Assembly (NCBI GenBank): GCA_947044405.1
Contig: CAMRHE010000115.1
Location: 3,906,001-3,970,000, forward strand
DNA length: 64,000 nucleotides
Direction: 5' to 3'
DNA from: Leptodactylus fallax
Taxonomy: Eukaryota > Chordata > Amphibia > Anura > Leptodactylidae
Shown here: positions 11,640-24,490 of the stretch, in pieces
Position numbering within the stretch: position 1 is the stretch's first letter
Layout of the letters: each line of letters opens with the position of its first letter
Notes under the pieces: model-generated
The model's input: only the letters and a program-made list of their open reading frames with translations
Told to the model about the DNA's origin: nothing
Database searches by the model: none
Position numbers and translations under genes: made by a program

Positions 11640-14600
11640 TTCATAAAGCGTATCTCTACCAGTCCTGCTTCTGGCAGTCTACTGCCACCAGCTGTACTAT
11701 TATCCTGTAGCAGCCACTGAAGGGGAAATACAGTATTACATGCCCGCTATTCACATGAAGGGTTGACCATGCTGAGCCCACCAAAGCAGTTTTAGTTTAC
11801 CAGTTTACCAACTGTGGATATTGGGAAAGGGGTGCTTAAGACACACTCTTTTAGTACATTGAAGCATTCCTGCACATAGACACAGGGTATTATTCAGGCC
11901 TAAAAGGAACACGTAGGAGTGTAACTATTCTTCATCTTCATTATACAGCCAAATTAGTTGTATCACATTTGTAAAGCACGTCAATATTTTCGTTGACAGA
12001 AAAAAAAAACCAAAAAAAAAAACCACACACACTGTCAGGTAGCCTACGCTTTGTTACGTTCCCTGTAGACAGACTTTATAGACAGGCTCTAATAAAAGAG
12101 CAAAAACATGATACAACCAAAAAAAACAAAAAACAAAGGGAACAGTGGAAAAGTATGAACATAATGGTGAAAACTGCTGCAGAAAACAGGCTAAAATTGC
12201 ACCAAAAAGGTGGGGACTGAAAAATGCTCTTTGTTGTTACGACTCAATCACACGACCGAACTTCATCCATATTTACTGGTCTGAACACTATGAGTAGACA
12301 GATGTCTAGCATTAGAGTCATCTATGCCATCCATGCTAGGAGTCTCTGCCTTCCAGTGAAATACTGTCCTGTACTGAATCATTCTGGTGACTACCGATTC
12401 CCACAAAAGAAAAAAAATGCTAGCAGTAGTTTTTTTGTACCGAGTCCCTGTGCATAAGAAAGCATAGCAGAAGGCTCTTTTCTATGCAGCAAAATAAAAG
12501 TTATACTGACACGTATCGACCCATCATGTATCAGACGCACACTCTTGGTGCATGGGGGCTTAGAAAATTGTTCGCTATTCAGCTTTTCCAGCTGAAAAAT
12601 ACTGAGCAGAGCCATGCCTGCATCCTTAAGGGGTTAAAGGAGCTGTTCCTATCTTATCATGGAGTAAACGTTCTTTGTACAATTATTTACAACCATTAGA
12701 AGAGGATTGTGAGGCGGATCTTCTCAGAAACAGAATACGTGAGCCAAAGCGGACCACTGATCCACTCCCACACAAGTGAAGGTGACACAAGGTGTTAATT
12801 CCTCAGAAATCTCACACGTCTTGGCTCAAACATCTCAGGAACTTCAGCGTGATGTGAGGCAGCATCATTTTCAATAAAACGGCTGAATATTACCATGGGA
12901 ACCTAGGAGGACTCCATTCACAGATCAGTCGAATCTGACCTATTTTCACTGCATTATTGTATAACCAAGTCTATAAACCCTTCTACAATCAATTATTACA
13001 GATCTGGAACGTAAACAGCGGCACAAAGACAACAGCAACACCGTAATTCAGATCGCCACGTTCACCATTGAGGGTACATATCAAAGTCAGCGTGAGGTGG
13101 TTTTAGGATGCCAATTTCTGCCATCACCGTGTCCTCAGATGCTCTACTTCCTTTTCCATTCAGTAAATAGTCAACATCCTGCCTATTCCTTAATATTAAC
13201 TAGAGGCAGAACATCTAGGCGTGTCTAAAAGAGGGAGTCCACCAAACACTACACATCTCTTAAATCGCAATTCCAGTCAAATATAAAAATTCTCCCTACA
13301 ATTTTTTTTATTCTTGTTCATAGAGGCAATACTACAGCACGCACCGTATGGCTCTCCTCTTGGCGGTGCATCACTAAGTGGGGTGGCAATGAGCACAATA
13401 TAATGCCCTTTCCAGGTAAAAAGAAAAGTTACATTTGTAGTTTATTCTAAGGTCTGATGCATAGAAAAGTCAGAATATTCATTGATAACCAAACCAAAAA
13501 CTTGATAAGTTGGATGACAACCAATATGGTTACAATATGGCTCATCCCAGGGGTTTCAAAGCACAGAGGTTCCTTCTTCAGGCATTTCCAAATGAATGAC
13601 TGAGAACACAACATAACACTGACAAGATGCTACACAAAGGCTATTCGTTCATGAGATGATAAGGTAGGGTAATAAAACTTAGGTTATTGGGGTGAGGAGT
13701 TGGGGGCTTGGAGTCATCTGATGGAGGGGATGAATTGTGTGTCCATGTAAGGGCTCATAAATCCAAGTGTCAGATTGAGTCCTTTTGTCAATGATCTGAA
13801 TTTTATCATCAGAGTGAATTCCCAAATTTTTCTCTGTCATTCTTGAAGGGACCTTTAGTCTGACAAGCTGTGATCTAGCCCAGAGAAATGTTTTCCCACG
13901 GGGTTATCCAGCTGAAACTTTTGTGTGTCTGTGTAAATTCATCCTGGTCAGTGTACTAAATAAAAAAGGCAAGATTTCAACTCAACACTTCAGGAAAGCT
14001 ATGGCGCTATTAGTCATTACCCAGCTCGCCTAGACACAGATTCAACGGTAAGCAGGCATTCGCTGCCCGCCAGATATCTGTTTGCCACAGAGCTCAATAA
14101 CCTCCTGGATGTGCCCAGGTCCTGCCCAATGGTTTGCCCCTTGTCAGAAACTATAGCAGAGCTCCAGTCCTTACTGTGGACTAACATGTAGCTATTTATT
14201 AAGTAAGTAGCGGACATGGCTACACTGCACCTGGACATGCAAAAATTGCATCTTCATCATTCATTTTGCCAATGGATTCCTCCAATATTCCTAATGTGCT
14301 ACAACTTCCTCCGCAGGTACTGTAGGGGTTAACCAAGGAAATGGCTGGAGTATAACCCTGCAGGCCAGGGATACAGACACTGCTGGAGACTATCATCTAC
14401 CTGGAGGCTACAACCTCTAATTAGAGATTGCTTGTCTGCCCTCCTTTGTCCAGTTACATTATGTCCACATGAGATGTATACACTATGTGCTTTCTGCCAG
14501 GAGATCTGCAGCTTTACAGTAGCAGCAAAGTGGAAGAGGATTTTAAGAAGTCTCATCTACATGCCACATAGCCAAATCTACTGTGGAAATATCCTGCTGT

Positions 14601-15880
14601 GCATTTTTTACTGTTGCTGTGTATTTACCCATTGCAATACATAGGGTTGTAATGTAACCAGGTCAGCTAGACTCCGACTGGATGTGCTCCGCACGCAACT
14701 GGTGGTGCAGTGTAGTCGTGTCAGACAGGAAAGCCACCAGACCCAAGACTTTACTGCGATAGTAGAAAAAATATAAAGGTGCAAATAGACTTGTATGATC
14801 CCATGCACTGGTATGGCTGAGTCTGTACCTTAAATTTGTAGATGGTTTCTAGAGCTAGGACATTGATCTGTAAAACCTACGGACATGTGTATGGGGCCAT
14901 AGAAAAGAATGGGTCTGTATACTATTCATAATCATAGATCTGTAATTGTGATTAATATATGGAAAACTACAGTCGTGTGCATGAGACCTTACAGAATGAA
15001 ATCTGTAGCAAATCAGCAAAATTACGCATGAAATTAGAGTGAAAGTTCTTGTGTAAAATGTGCAGAGATGAAATGATCATGCAATAATGTTTGGTTTATC
15101 ATCGATCGCAACGTTTATGACATTTGTCCATCCTCACGTGTATAAAGGCATTGGTTAATCATTTGTACTGGTAGTCGCAGGAGAGGAGGATAGACGAGTA
15201 ATCGTGGGTATGTACATATATACAATTATTGCACCGTAGATATGTTACATTACCAATATGTGTTCATTTCTATCACTTATTGTCCAGTGTAAACCCTTAT
15301 ACGTGGTAAGCTGTAGGAAAAAGAAAAAAAAAATCAATGACAAGTGAGTAATTTACCCAGTAGTGTAAGAATCTTCACACATTGTACAATGTTCACTTTT
15401 ACTATAAGTCAAAGAATACTCGCCCCGTGTAACAGGTCCTTAAAATACGGCTCTAACCAGTTAGTGAGTTCCTGTGATGGACTTGATAAAAAGAAGAATG
15501 GAATTGTTCCAGTGTGATGGTAATCTTACTGTAAGTCACTGACCATTCATGGCTGTATGATAACAGGAAAGAGGCCCCCAGCGAATAACAATGCCCTAAT
15601 AATCCCTGCACTAAGAGGACATTGTAGTAGCAGCTGTCCCCCTGCTAGAAGGGGGGAGCTCTGCACAGGGCAGCACATTTATAAGGCAAGAGACTATCTG
15701 CAAAATCATAGTAGTCTAATTGTTAGAAGCTGAAAATCTATAGCAATATAATAAAGGGAAAAAAGTTGCTTTGATTCTCAGGCAGATGCAATGTTCAGGA
15801 TTCTAGGAAAGCTGGGTAATGACTCACCAATAAGCTTGCACATGCATGAATACTTTAAAGGTTCTCCATCTATACACTTG
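11640..15880. other. No gene recognised
   Basis: No conserved coding frame, RNA gene or clear transposon ends were found. There are A-rich runs near 12000 and 12120. It looks like unique intergenic or intronic DNA. Confidence 0.45.
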
Positions 15881-15884
15881 TGTT

Positions 15885-15888
<4 letters not shown>

Positions 15889-15916
<28 letters not shown>

Positions 15917-16924
15917 GTCCTTTAATAGTCCCACAATGGGGAAATTCAGTGTGTTACAGCAACAAAGATAAGATAAGATAAGCAGATACAAATACAAATA
16001 CATGTACAGGAATGTTCCAAGGTGAGAGGCATTACATTAATAGCAGACAGACAGATAGGACGTAGCAGAGGGGGGGGGGGGATTTAACAGGCAGAGAGAT
16101 ATTTCAGTTCTCTGTGTGTAATGATCTCCGCTTAGGTCGGTGTTGGTTGTACAGCCTAACCGCGGTGGGGGAGGAAAGACTTCCGATAGCGCTCCTTCTC
16201 ACACTTAGGGTGGAGCAGTCGGTCACTGACAGTACTGCCCAGTGCTATCACAGTCTCATGCATGGGATGGGACTTCTTCTTCTGCATGGAGCTCACCACG
16301 GACAGTATCCTTCTGTCACCCACCACCTGCACTGGGTCCAGTGGGCTCCCCAGGACAGAGCTGGCCTTTCTAATCAGCTTGCCAAGTTTATTCCTATCCC
16401 TGGTTGATATACTGCTCCCCCAGCAGGCCACTCCAAAGAAGATGGCTGATGCCACTACCGAGTTGAAGAAAGTTCTAAGAAGTGCCCCCCGGATTCCAAA
16501 GGCTCTCAGTTTCCTAAGCAGGTAGAGCCTGCTGTGGCCCTTCCTGTACAGGGCCTCCATATGATCTGCCCAGTCCAGCTTATTATTAAGGAGAAAACCC
16601 AGGTACTTATAGGTGTTCACAATCTCGATGCCCGTCCCCAGGATGTCCACTGGTTTAGGAGGGCTTCTGCCTTTGCGGAAGTCCACCACCATCTCCTTGG
16701 TCTTCCCCGCGTTAATCTTCAGGTGGTTCCGGTGGCACCAGTCCACAAAATCCTGGTTCAGTTCTCTGTACTCCCTGTCATCATCATCTGTGATGAGACC
16801 CACTATTGCAGAGTCGTCAGAATACTTCTGTAGGTAGCAGCTGGATGAGTTGCACCTAAAATCTGCAGTGTACAGTGTGAAGAGGAAAGGGGCGAGAACC
16901 GTACCCTGAGGTGCCCCCGTATTA
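15889..16924 (-). mobile_element. 5'-truncated L2/CR1-group LINE
   Basis: On the minus strand the open frame 16932-16156 encodes the C-terminal half of a LINE reverse transcriptase. It starts at the GAPQGTVLAPFLF block, followed by the catalytic YSDD, an INAGKTKEMVVDFRK block and YKYLG. The 3' UTR ends in ...GAATTTCCCCATTGTGGGAC, TTAAAGGAC and an (ATT)n tail (15889-15916 on plus), typical of L2-type LINEs. The 5' truncation point is near 16924. The frame is uninterrupted for about 230 codons, so the insertion is fairly young, but without its N-terminal domains it cannot be autonomous. Confidence 0.88.
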
Positions 16925-17529
16925 CAGATCACGATAATTAAGATACAGACCAGTGATCATTTGCCTACTTGCACATCTTAGAAGTGATAATGGTAGGAAG
17001 GCTTGTATATTGTCAAGGCCAAAGTGCTTCCCAAGCCAATAATAAGGCAGTGTGTACAAGTAGAAACAAACCTTTGTTGCCACAATCCGGTGAAACAACG
17101 CAGAGATGATCCCCTGTGGTGGTTCTGCAGAGGAATTTAACATTCTGAGTTTCTTGCATTTCTTTGCATGTAACAGGTAAATGCTGCGGATCTCAGTGGA
17201 GAGAGAGAGAGAGAAAAAAAAAAAAAAGGGATTGCAGAAAACAAGCAGCTTCTTTAAGGGTGATGGTTCTCTCATAAAGACATCTTAAAGAAAGCTGACA
17301 ATCAGTTGCTATTCCCAGGAGATGCTGCGCCTGACCATACATGCCTGTGGTTCAGTATCCAACCATGTAATGCATGGATAGACCCAGTCTGCTTTTGCAG
17401 AGTTTCTGTTCTGGCACATAGAAGGGGTTCCAAGTGTGGGAAACTTTGACGTCCATATTCCATACTAGATCAGGGTTTATCCCAGAGACAACCAATTACC
17501 TGCCTAGTCACTTTTGTTTTTAAGTAAAG

Positions 17530-17815
17530 TTGGGGTCCCACATTGCAAATACGCAGCATTTTGGCTGTGGCAGACACACCCTGGCAAAAAACGCTGCTTA
17601 TTATAATACCTTCAAAGTGGATGAGATTCTTGCTAATCCCATCCACGCATTGCAGGAAAAAATAAATCAGCAGTGGAAACTATCGCGTTTTTGTAAATTA
17701 TAGGTACGGAATTGCTGGCGGTTTACATATAGGTATAATAGGGACAAAGTCCACAGAGGAAAACTCTGGGGACTTTCTGGCTGCGGCTCGCTATGTGGGG
17801 CCTTAGCCTAAAGGA
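17530..17815. mobile_element. 'GGCTAAGGCC' MITE copy
   Basis: One of about fifteen copies of an inverted-repeat family in this window. It ends in TATGTGGGGCCTTAGCC and holds the family signatures AATCCCATCCACGCATTGCAG, TAGGTATAATAG and AAAGTCC. There is no coding capacity. Confidence 0.75.
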
Positions 17816-18511
17816 GTATTTCTCTTTCTAGATAGAAGAAGTTCTTTATGTAGATGAGGAGCAGGAGGTTTTAGACATCACAAGAGAGAAAATAGTGATA
17901 ATTCACCACCGATCCATGTTAAGATCCTGGGCATATGGACTCAACTCAAGAGTTGAATCTCTTACAGAGTAGCCCTAGTACTCATCTGTATAAAGGATAT
18001 GCTGCAGTAAAGCCCAAAACTCAGTGTATTATCAACGTTCTGGAAAAACTGCAGAAGATATTAGAATTTTAGAAGAAATTCGGCTTTCCCATACTACACA
18101 ATAAGAAATATGTGCTTCTCACTACCTCCCAGAAAGCACATGGGGGTGGTGAGGTGTGATAGATTTGTCATGGAGGAGGAGTGCAGATAATCACACCAGA
18201 GATAAACCCAAGTCAGTGAAGTGCAAAGGTCATGGAGGATCCATCAAGTAGCTTAAGACAAAGCAATTGATATGATCTCCAGTAGTACCATTACCATAGC
18301 TATTATTTACACATACACACAAAGAAACAAAAAAACACAACACAATCCAAGAAGTTGTGATCACTGGGGGGCCTCTTCTACAACCCGCAATAATCACAAG
18401 AGCAAAGGGTAGAGAGGTCGAAGTAGGAGCACTGTTTTCATGCTAAGTGAAAATCAGACACTTATCACCTACCCTGTGGTTAGGTAATGAATGTTGGTTT
18501 TGAGAACACAC

Positions 18512-18805
18512 CTTTAGGCCGGGGCCTCATGTAGCAAAAACAGTGTTTTGGCCACAGTAAAATCGCTGTGTTTTACATTACCTGTAAAATGGATGGGATT
18601 CTGGCTAATCCCATCCACACATTGCAGAAAAAAAATCTGTAGCAGATATGCCGCGATTTCAAAAAAGCTTGTGTTTTTGTAAATCGCAACATGTCAATTA
18701 TACCTACTGAAACTCTGGCGTTTTCCATATAGGTATAATTGAAGTGGAAAGTCTGTAGACTTTCTGTGAAAAACGTTTTTTTTCCTGCAATTTGCTACAC
18801 TGAGC
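18512..18805. mobile_element. 'GGCTAAGGCC' MITE copy
   Basis: Ends GGCCGGGGCCTCATGTAGC and GCTACACTGAGCCTTAGCC, with internal AATCCCATCCACACATTGCAG and TAGGTATAATTGAAG. Confidence 0.75.
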
Positions 18806-19359
18806 CTTAGCCCCAAAGTACTTGACCCATGTAGACAACCCCTTACCATATGCCTTATTCATGTATATGGATATTACAAGTCCCCTATTCAGTACCCCTG
18901 TGTTGGAGCCAAAATGGAAGTTACACTGCAACTCCCGCTCCATCAGATTCATTCATGGGGACCCCACGAATAGAAAACTAATCCACTTCAAGTGGTTACC
19001 TGCAGAAACCTGCGGACCCCACAGAGTATAATGGGGTCTGTCTGAAAAGGGCGGAAAAATGCGGAAAGGAAAGTCCTGCTTGCAGGACTTTTTTTTTAAA
19101 GCAGAATGGGGAACGGAATCCCTGAGCAGAGACAGGGCACAGGTGTGAACCCAGCCTTAGCCCTGTGTGCATTGGGGGGGAGAGAGAAGTCGGGAAGAGA
19201 TAGCTGTTATGCAAACAAATATTTGTCCGACTGGATTTTATTGTAAATAGCCAATCTAAGGCTACTTTCCCCCTATGACAGCATAACCTGAAGACACCAG
19301 GCTAAAATAAAAAATTCATAACAAGGCCTCTAACCTTCAAGAGTCATTGCGATATTGGT

Positions 19360-19640
19360 CTTCACATTAAACGGGGGGCAGATGAAGGGGGGCAATTAAA
19401 CTGGTGGCAACTGGAGGTGGACATTAAACCATGGGGGTAGCTGGAGGAGGACATGTCTGCCTTTAGTTGCCCCCACAGTTTAATGTCCCCCTCTAGTTTC
19501 CCCCAGTTTAAACTGGGGCACGAGGAGAGGGAATTCATACTGTGGGGAAATTGGAGGGGAACATTATAATGTGGGGGCATATTATGTTAGGGTGATTGCA
19601 GGAGCATTATACTGTGTGGGGGCACAAAGAAAAATGGGTG
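19360..19640. repeat. Degenerate G-rich minisatellite
   Basis: Loose tandem units of roughly 35-45 bp built on ACATTA(A/T)ACTGTGGGGG and AACTGGAGG, partly inverted around 19480. The overlapping long minus-strand frames are by-products. Confidence 0.6.
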
Positions 19641-20159
19641 AGAATGGGTGGAGTCAACGTAGAAGTGGGTGGAGCTAAATTTGCCACGGCGCACATAGTA
19701 CACCACACATTTTGTCCGTCTTTCTGTCCTTTGAAAGTTGGGAGGTATGGTTAAAGCATCACTGCTCGCCAACCGATTGGTTGCATTTCTCACATGTAGG
19801 CCAAAGATCAGGAACACCAGGGATCTAAATGGACTGTATCCCAGCCAAATAGAGAGACAAGTATGCAATGTTATTTTAAAGCTTCCACTGGAACTGGAAC
19901 ACCCCTTTAACTGTGTCAGTGTGTCACAAATGTTGGGTGGCGCAGAAATAAGCTTAGGTTTTCCCCTAGAGGGTAGAGTGTGACGCATGCAGACCCAAAG
20001 AGTCATATATAGAACAGGCTGGTGTTGAAGCCAGTCTGCCGAGTTTACAGCATGCAAAGGTGCCAGTATTCCTGCTTTGCTGAGTAAAAAAGTCTGATAC
20101 TGCCAGAGACTCCAAACACACCACCACATTAGACAAGTCCCATGCAAGTACTGTTGAGA

Positions 20160-21995
20160 GACTCATTTTAATGCACTTACAGTGCTTTATTTGGGCCTAG
20201 TCAGCGGTGGAAAGCCGCAAGGGCATGCTGATGTTCTATATCCACCACCGTGAGCCAGAGGGCAGAAAATAAAGAGGAATCTGGGGCAGATGTCTGCCTA
20301 AAATTCCTCTTTACTTTCTGATGTCTGAAAAGGTTCTATCTACTTGTATGGAATGGTGCGCAAGGGTTGCTCCAAAAGGGGTCCACTGAGGCTCTGTCGC
20401 CCAAGGGCCCACAAAATCCTTGAGCTGGCCCTGGTGTAAGGGCACTAGGCAAGATATATTGATTTATATGGGAGCGTGCACTTATTTACGGAGATACATG
20501 TGTTACCTGTGCATTGCTAGGGGAGGGGATTGTTTGTTATTTCTTTGAGGTCCTATTACTGTATGTTGATATTTTATATAATCTTAGCTATGTATTAATA
20601 AATTATATATTTTATTTGTTCATTTTTGTGCTTGTTTTCTTGGTGTACACAGCCTACTTTAACGAAAAGTACCAAGTTCTTTTGGATTAGTTACAATATT
20701 TTACAGAAGTATCTTCCATCATGGTTCTTATCAAAATATTTGTGCTACTTATATGCTATATTACTATGCTACATACTGCTCTTTGAAAAAAAAAATCCTT
20801 TATATCAGTATGAATCACCATCTTGCTTTTTTATTAAAAATTAATAATTGAAAAAGATTATATGTGTGAACTCAACCTTTGGATGGATATTACCTGCCAC
20901 AGACTTTCCAGCAGATTTCATCATCATTCAATCCAACAATTTGCCTTTATACAGTATTAAAAATGTTCACCAGAGCATGAAAGCCGCCGCCTGAGATCCC
21001 TGCAGTCCCGAATATGACTGTGAAGAAAAAAATAATAAAATGACAAAGTTATATGTGAATCAGTTTGTGACTTTGCACACTGCAGTAGAGGTAGATCTGA
21101 AGACCACCAGTGCAGCAGACACCATCACTGGCATTGGGTCCTTCCTTCCCCTGCAGACCTAAAGGGGTTGCCTGCTTAGGCAATGTGTTTACTCACACAG
21201 ATCCACAGGGTGTCCTGTGCTGGCTGTAGAATTTTGCAGCAGGTGTTTAATTTCCCTGCAGCGCCACCACAGGGCAAATAAAGCATTGCATAGTTCCAAC
21301 TAAATCAACGTCCTGAAATGAATAGTCCCCCAACCTTCTCACCATGAGCCACATTCAACTATGACTGGTGATCAAAAGCCATATTCAAGTAAAAAAAAAA
21401 AAAAAAGTAAATTGAGAGAAATAAGTTATGAAATTATAAAATTGCAGATATTTGCTCAAACAATACTAGTGATGATATAATATACCATCTAAATTGGTAT
21501 TTCTAAGAGGTTCAGATACGTATTAAATATTGCCAGTATATGTCATATTGTAACCAGTGTTTATGGTCATAACTGAGGGCTTTCATGGCAAGCCATACAG
21601 ATAAGGATTGTAAGCCACATGTGGCACCCGAGCTACTGGTTGGTGACCACTGATGTAATGTGTGGCTGTGCTGAGTCCTCCAGAGAGGAGCACCCCTTTC
21701 ATGCTCTTTGGTCTACATGGTATATGTGGGTATTTGGCCAACCCTTTTAATAAATAGTGCTGAGTACTCTCCTGCCTGATCTGATGTGGAGAGATGCAAC
21801 TGCAAGTTTGGAGGAAAATTTTTCAAGTCCACCATCTAACACCCAGCATGTATCATACATGGGTTAATAACCATAAGACGGCCCATGCACGACACTAAAT
21901 AGGCATCATACGGTTGCCTTGGAAATTACCCAACACGTGGTTGTGTCTCCACACCCGACCTGATCAGGTGAGAGAATATGCCTGTAAAACACTTT
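20160..21995. other. No gene recognised
   Basis: AT-rich DNA, with an especially AT-rich part at 20550-20860. No conserved frames and no clear element ends. Confidence 0.4.
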
Positions 21996-21999
21996 TAGG

Positions 22000-22325
22000 C
22001 TAAGGCCTCACATTGTGGGAAAACCTTTTCTGCAATGTGTGGACTCAGCCTTAAGGCCTTAAAACTGCAGCATTTTACAATCCATGCAAAGTGAATGGGA
22101 CTCTAGCAACTCCCATCCACACATTGCAGAAAAATACACACAGTGGACACGCTGCAATTTCCAAAACTGTTGTGGTTTTGAATATTGCAGTGTGTCAATT
22201 ATACCCAGGAAACGCCGGCGGTTTCCTAAAGGTATAATGGAAGCAGAAAGTCCGCAGAGGAAACCTCAATGTGTTTTCCTGCAACGCTTTTTTGCTGCGG
22301 CCCGCTATGTGTGGCCTTAGCCTAA
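22000..22325. mobile_element. 'GGCTAAGGCC' MITE copy
   Basis: Starts GGCTAAGGCCTCACATTGTG, ends TATGTGTGGCCTTAGCC, flanked by TTTTA/TAAAA. Contains TCCCATCCACACATTGCAG and AAAGTCCGCAGAGGAAA. Confidence 0.8.
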
Positions 22326-22680
22326 AATGGTTTTCCAAGCAAAAATTTTTGCAAGGTTCCAGATGGCTGGGGTGCTGGCACCTTTCAGGCCTTACTGATC
22401 ATCCGACATCAGTAGCTGCAGTGCTGTTAGAACACAATGTACAGATCTGGAAGAAGACATCTCCGTCCACTGTATAGTGAGAGCTAGTGAATAACTGAAG
22501 CTAAGGTCCCATTCAATCCACTGAGCTGCAGTAATCACTAACTGCCACTACAAAGTGGATGGCGCTGTCTGCTTGCAACTCTATGCACTGTGTGCAGATA
22601 ATGGACCCCCAATCTTGTATTAATGACCTATACTAAGGATAGGTCATCAAAAATTTTTGCCTGGAAAACCTCTTTAACTC
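22326..22680. mobile_element. 'GGTTTTCC...GATAGGTCATCA' inverted-repeat element
   Basis: The left end GGTTTTCCAAGCAAAAATTT pairs with the right end AAATTTTTGCCTGGAAAACC. It contains GACCTATACTAAGGATAGGTCATCA. It abuts the preceding MITE. Relatives lie at 38219, 43692, 45978, 48785 and 49700. Confidence 0.75.
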
Positions 22681-23593
22681 CCACAACTGTGGCCTACCTC
22701 TATGGTAGTTACATCAATACCATTATTACCAACAAAGAAAATACAGTTATAAAAAAAACCAAAAAACGACCTTGTAAAGTATAAAAGTACATTTTCTTTT
22801 TCTGTTCCGTTGAACACATTATTCAGGTAAGAATACCAGGTGCAATATAATACATAGTTGTGATGCAGTGTAAAAAAAGCAGTCAGTACATTTACATATT
22901 AACAAGTGTTAAACCATATTAGCATATAAATAAGGAAACCTGCAGCAATAATCGCACTCACCACTGTTTTTACATAATGGGGTATATGTGGAAAGATATA
23001 CACACACAGCAGGGCCTCAGTGCAGTCAGAAGCGGTTTTCTGGCTTTCATGTGAGTAGGTATAAGGGGGTATTAGCTATCAGGTGCCATGCAGTTTACTA
23101 ATATTTTTCTAAAAAGTAAACCAAACCAGGGACAATTCACTACTGTTCAGTGGCTGTGCAATATTCTGCAACAAATATGAAAAATTAGGGACTATGGCCC
23201 ATGCTTTACTAGAATTAGCCATGGGTACAGCACAATATATATGCCTAAGGCCTTATTCACACAACCATGCTGTTTTGCATGCAGGGATGTGGCGGTCTAT
23301 TGAAGTTCAAGTGAACTCTGTGGGGAGAGTTCACACTACAGGTCAGTTTATGTGCAGAAAATCTCTGCAGTGCGTACTTGAGATTTTCTGTGCACAAATC
23401 TGGCACATAAGACATCAGAAAGTAGCTGTGAGAAAGATAAAAAGGTATAAAAGTCCCTTCAGAGCCCTCTGTGCACACACACGTCTATTTGGTTTGTGAC
23501 TTTTAAACCAAAAAACATTTCACTTTAGGACTTGAAAAACATCAGAAAAATTACAATGTACAAAATGACACTACATGAAAAACTCTACAAAAT

Positions 23594-24490
23594 TTAACCA
23601 CTTCAGTACTGGGCCGGACCAGACACATTTTCGTTTTTTTTTTGTATGTGTGGTTTTGAGAGCTGTAACATTTTTATCATTTACGTTATTCAATCAATTT
23701 CTGCGTCTTTTTTCAGTGACACATAGAGCTTTATTTTTATGTTATTTTTATTTTTGCATGCGTTTTCATTTTCTTATATCCGGAAAATATAAACAAAAGA
23801 GGAGGCAAAACGTGTCTGTTTTTCACTTTTTTTTTTTTAATAACACAAAGGGATACTGAAAAACTTTATAAAATAGTTTTTCCTCTCCGTTACAGTAATT
23901 TTTATTTTTTATGGTGTCGTTAGGGGTGGGGCTATAACCTGTAATAATTTTATTTACATTTTTTTAACTCTATTAATTTTTATTTATTTATTTATTTTTT
24001 TTACATTTTGTCCCCATTAGGTCATAATAGACCTTTGGGGACATCTGATGACTTTTTTTTTTGTTGGGGAGGCTGATTTTCCCTGTAACTGGGGCTGGTA
24101 CATTTAGCCCCAGTTGCAGGAGGAATACAGCCTCCTGCACGTTACTATAGCGTTGATCTGGGTCCTGTAGGACCCAGCAGCTCTACAGACACTGATCCCG
24201 GCTGATCACGTGACTGCCGGGTCAGAGGGGAGCCACAAGATGGCGGCGCCCATAGTGGTGTATACAGCACACATTCAGCGCTGTATACACAATGATCAGG
24301 AAGGTAATAAACCTTCCTGCCTTCTCTCTGGGAGCTCCGGCTGAAGTTACAACCGGCTCCCCGTTTCAGCCACTACACGATTTTGTGCAGCTGCTGAATT
24401 CTGCTTGGACGTACCGCTACGTCCTTGCAGAAATAGACAACCACCCCTTGGACGTATATAGTCTATGGGCGGACCAGAAGTGGTTAATGT
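23594..24490. mobile_element. TTAA-ended non-autonomous element
   Basis: Starts TTAACCACTTC and ends GAAGTGGTTAA, about 900 bp, with little matching internal structure. Terminal TTAA is compatible with a piggyBac-like origin, which is inference. No transposase is visible. The interior is T-rich on the left and GC-richer on the right. Confidence 0.6.

Noticed and set aside
19587..20147. 186-codon minus-strand open frame
   Set aside because: No recognisable domain, lies beside a G-rich minisatellite and starts without Kozak or splice support; likely chance.
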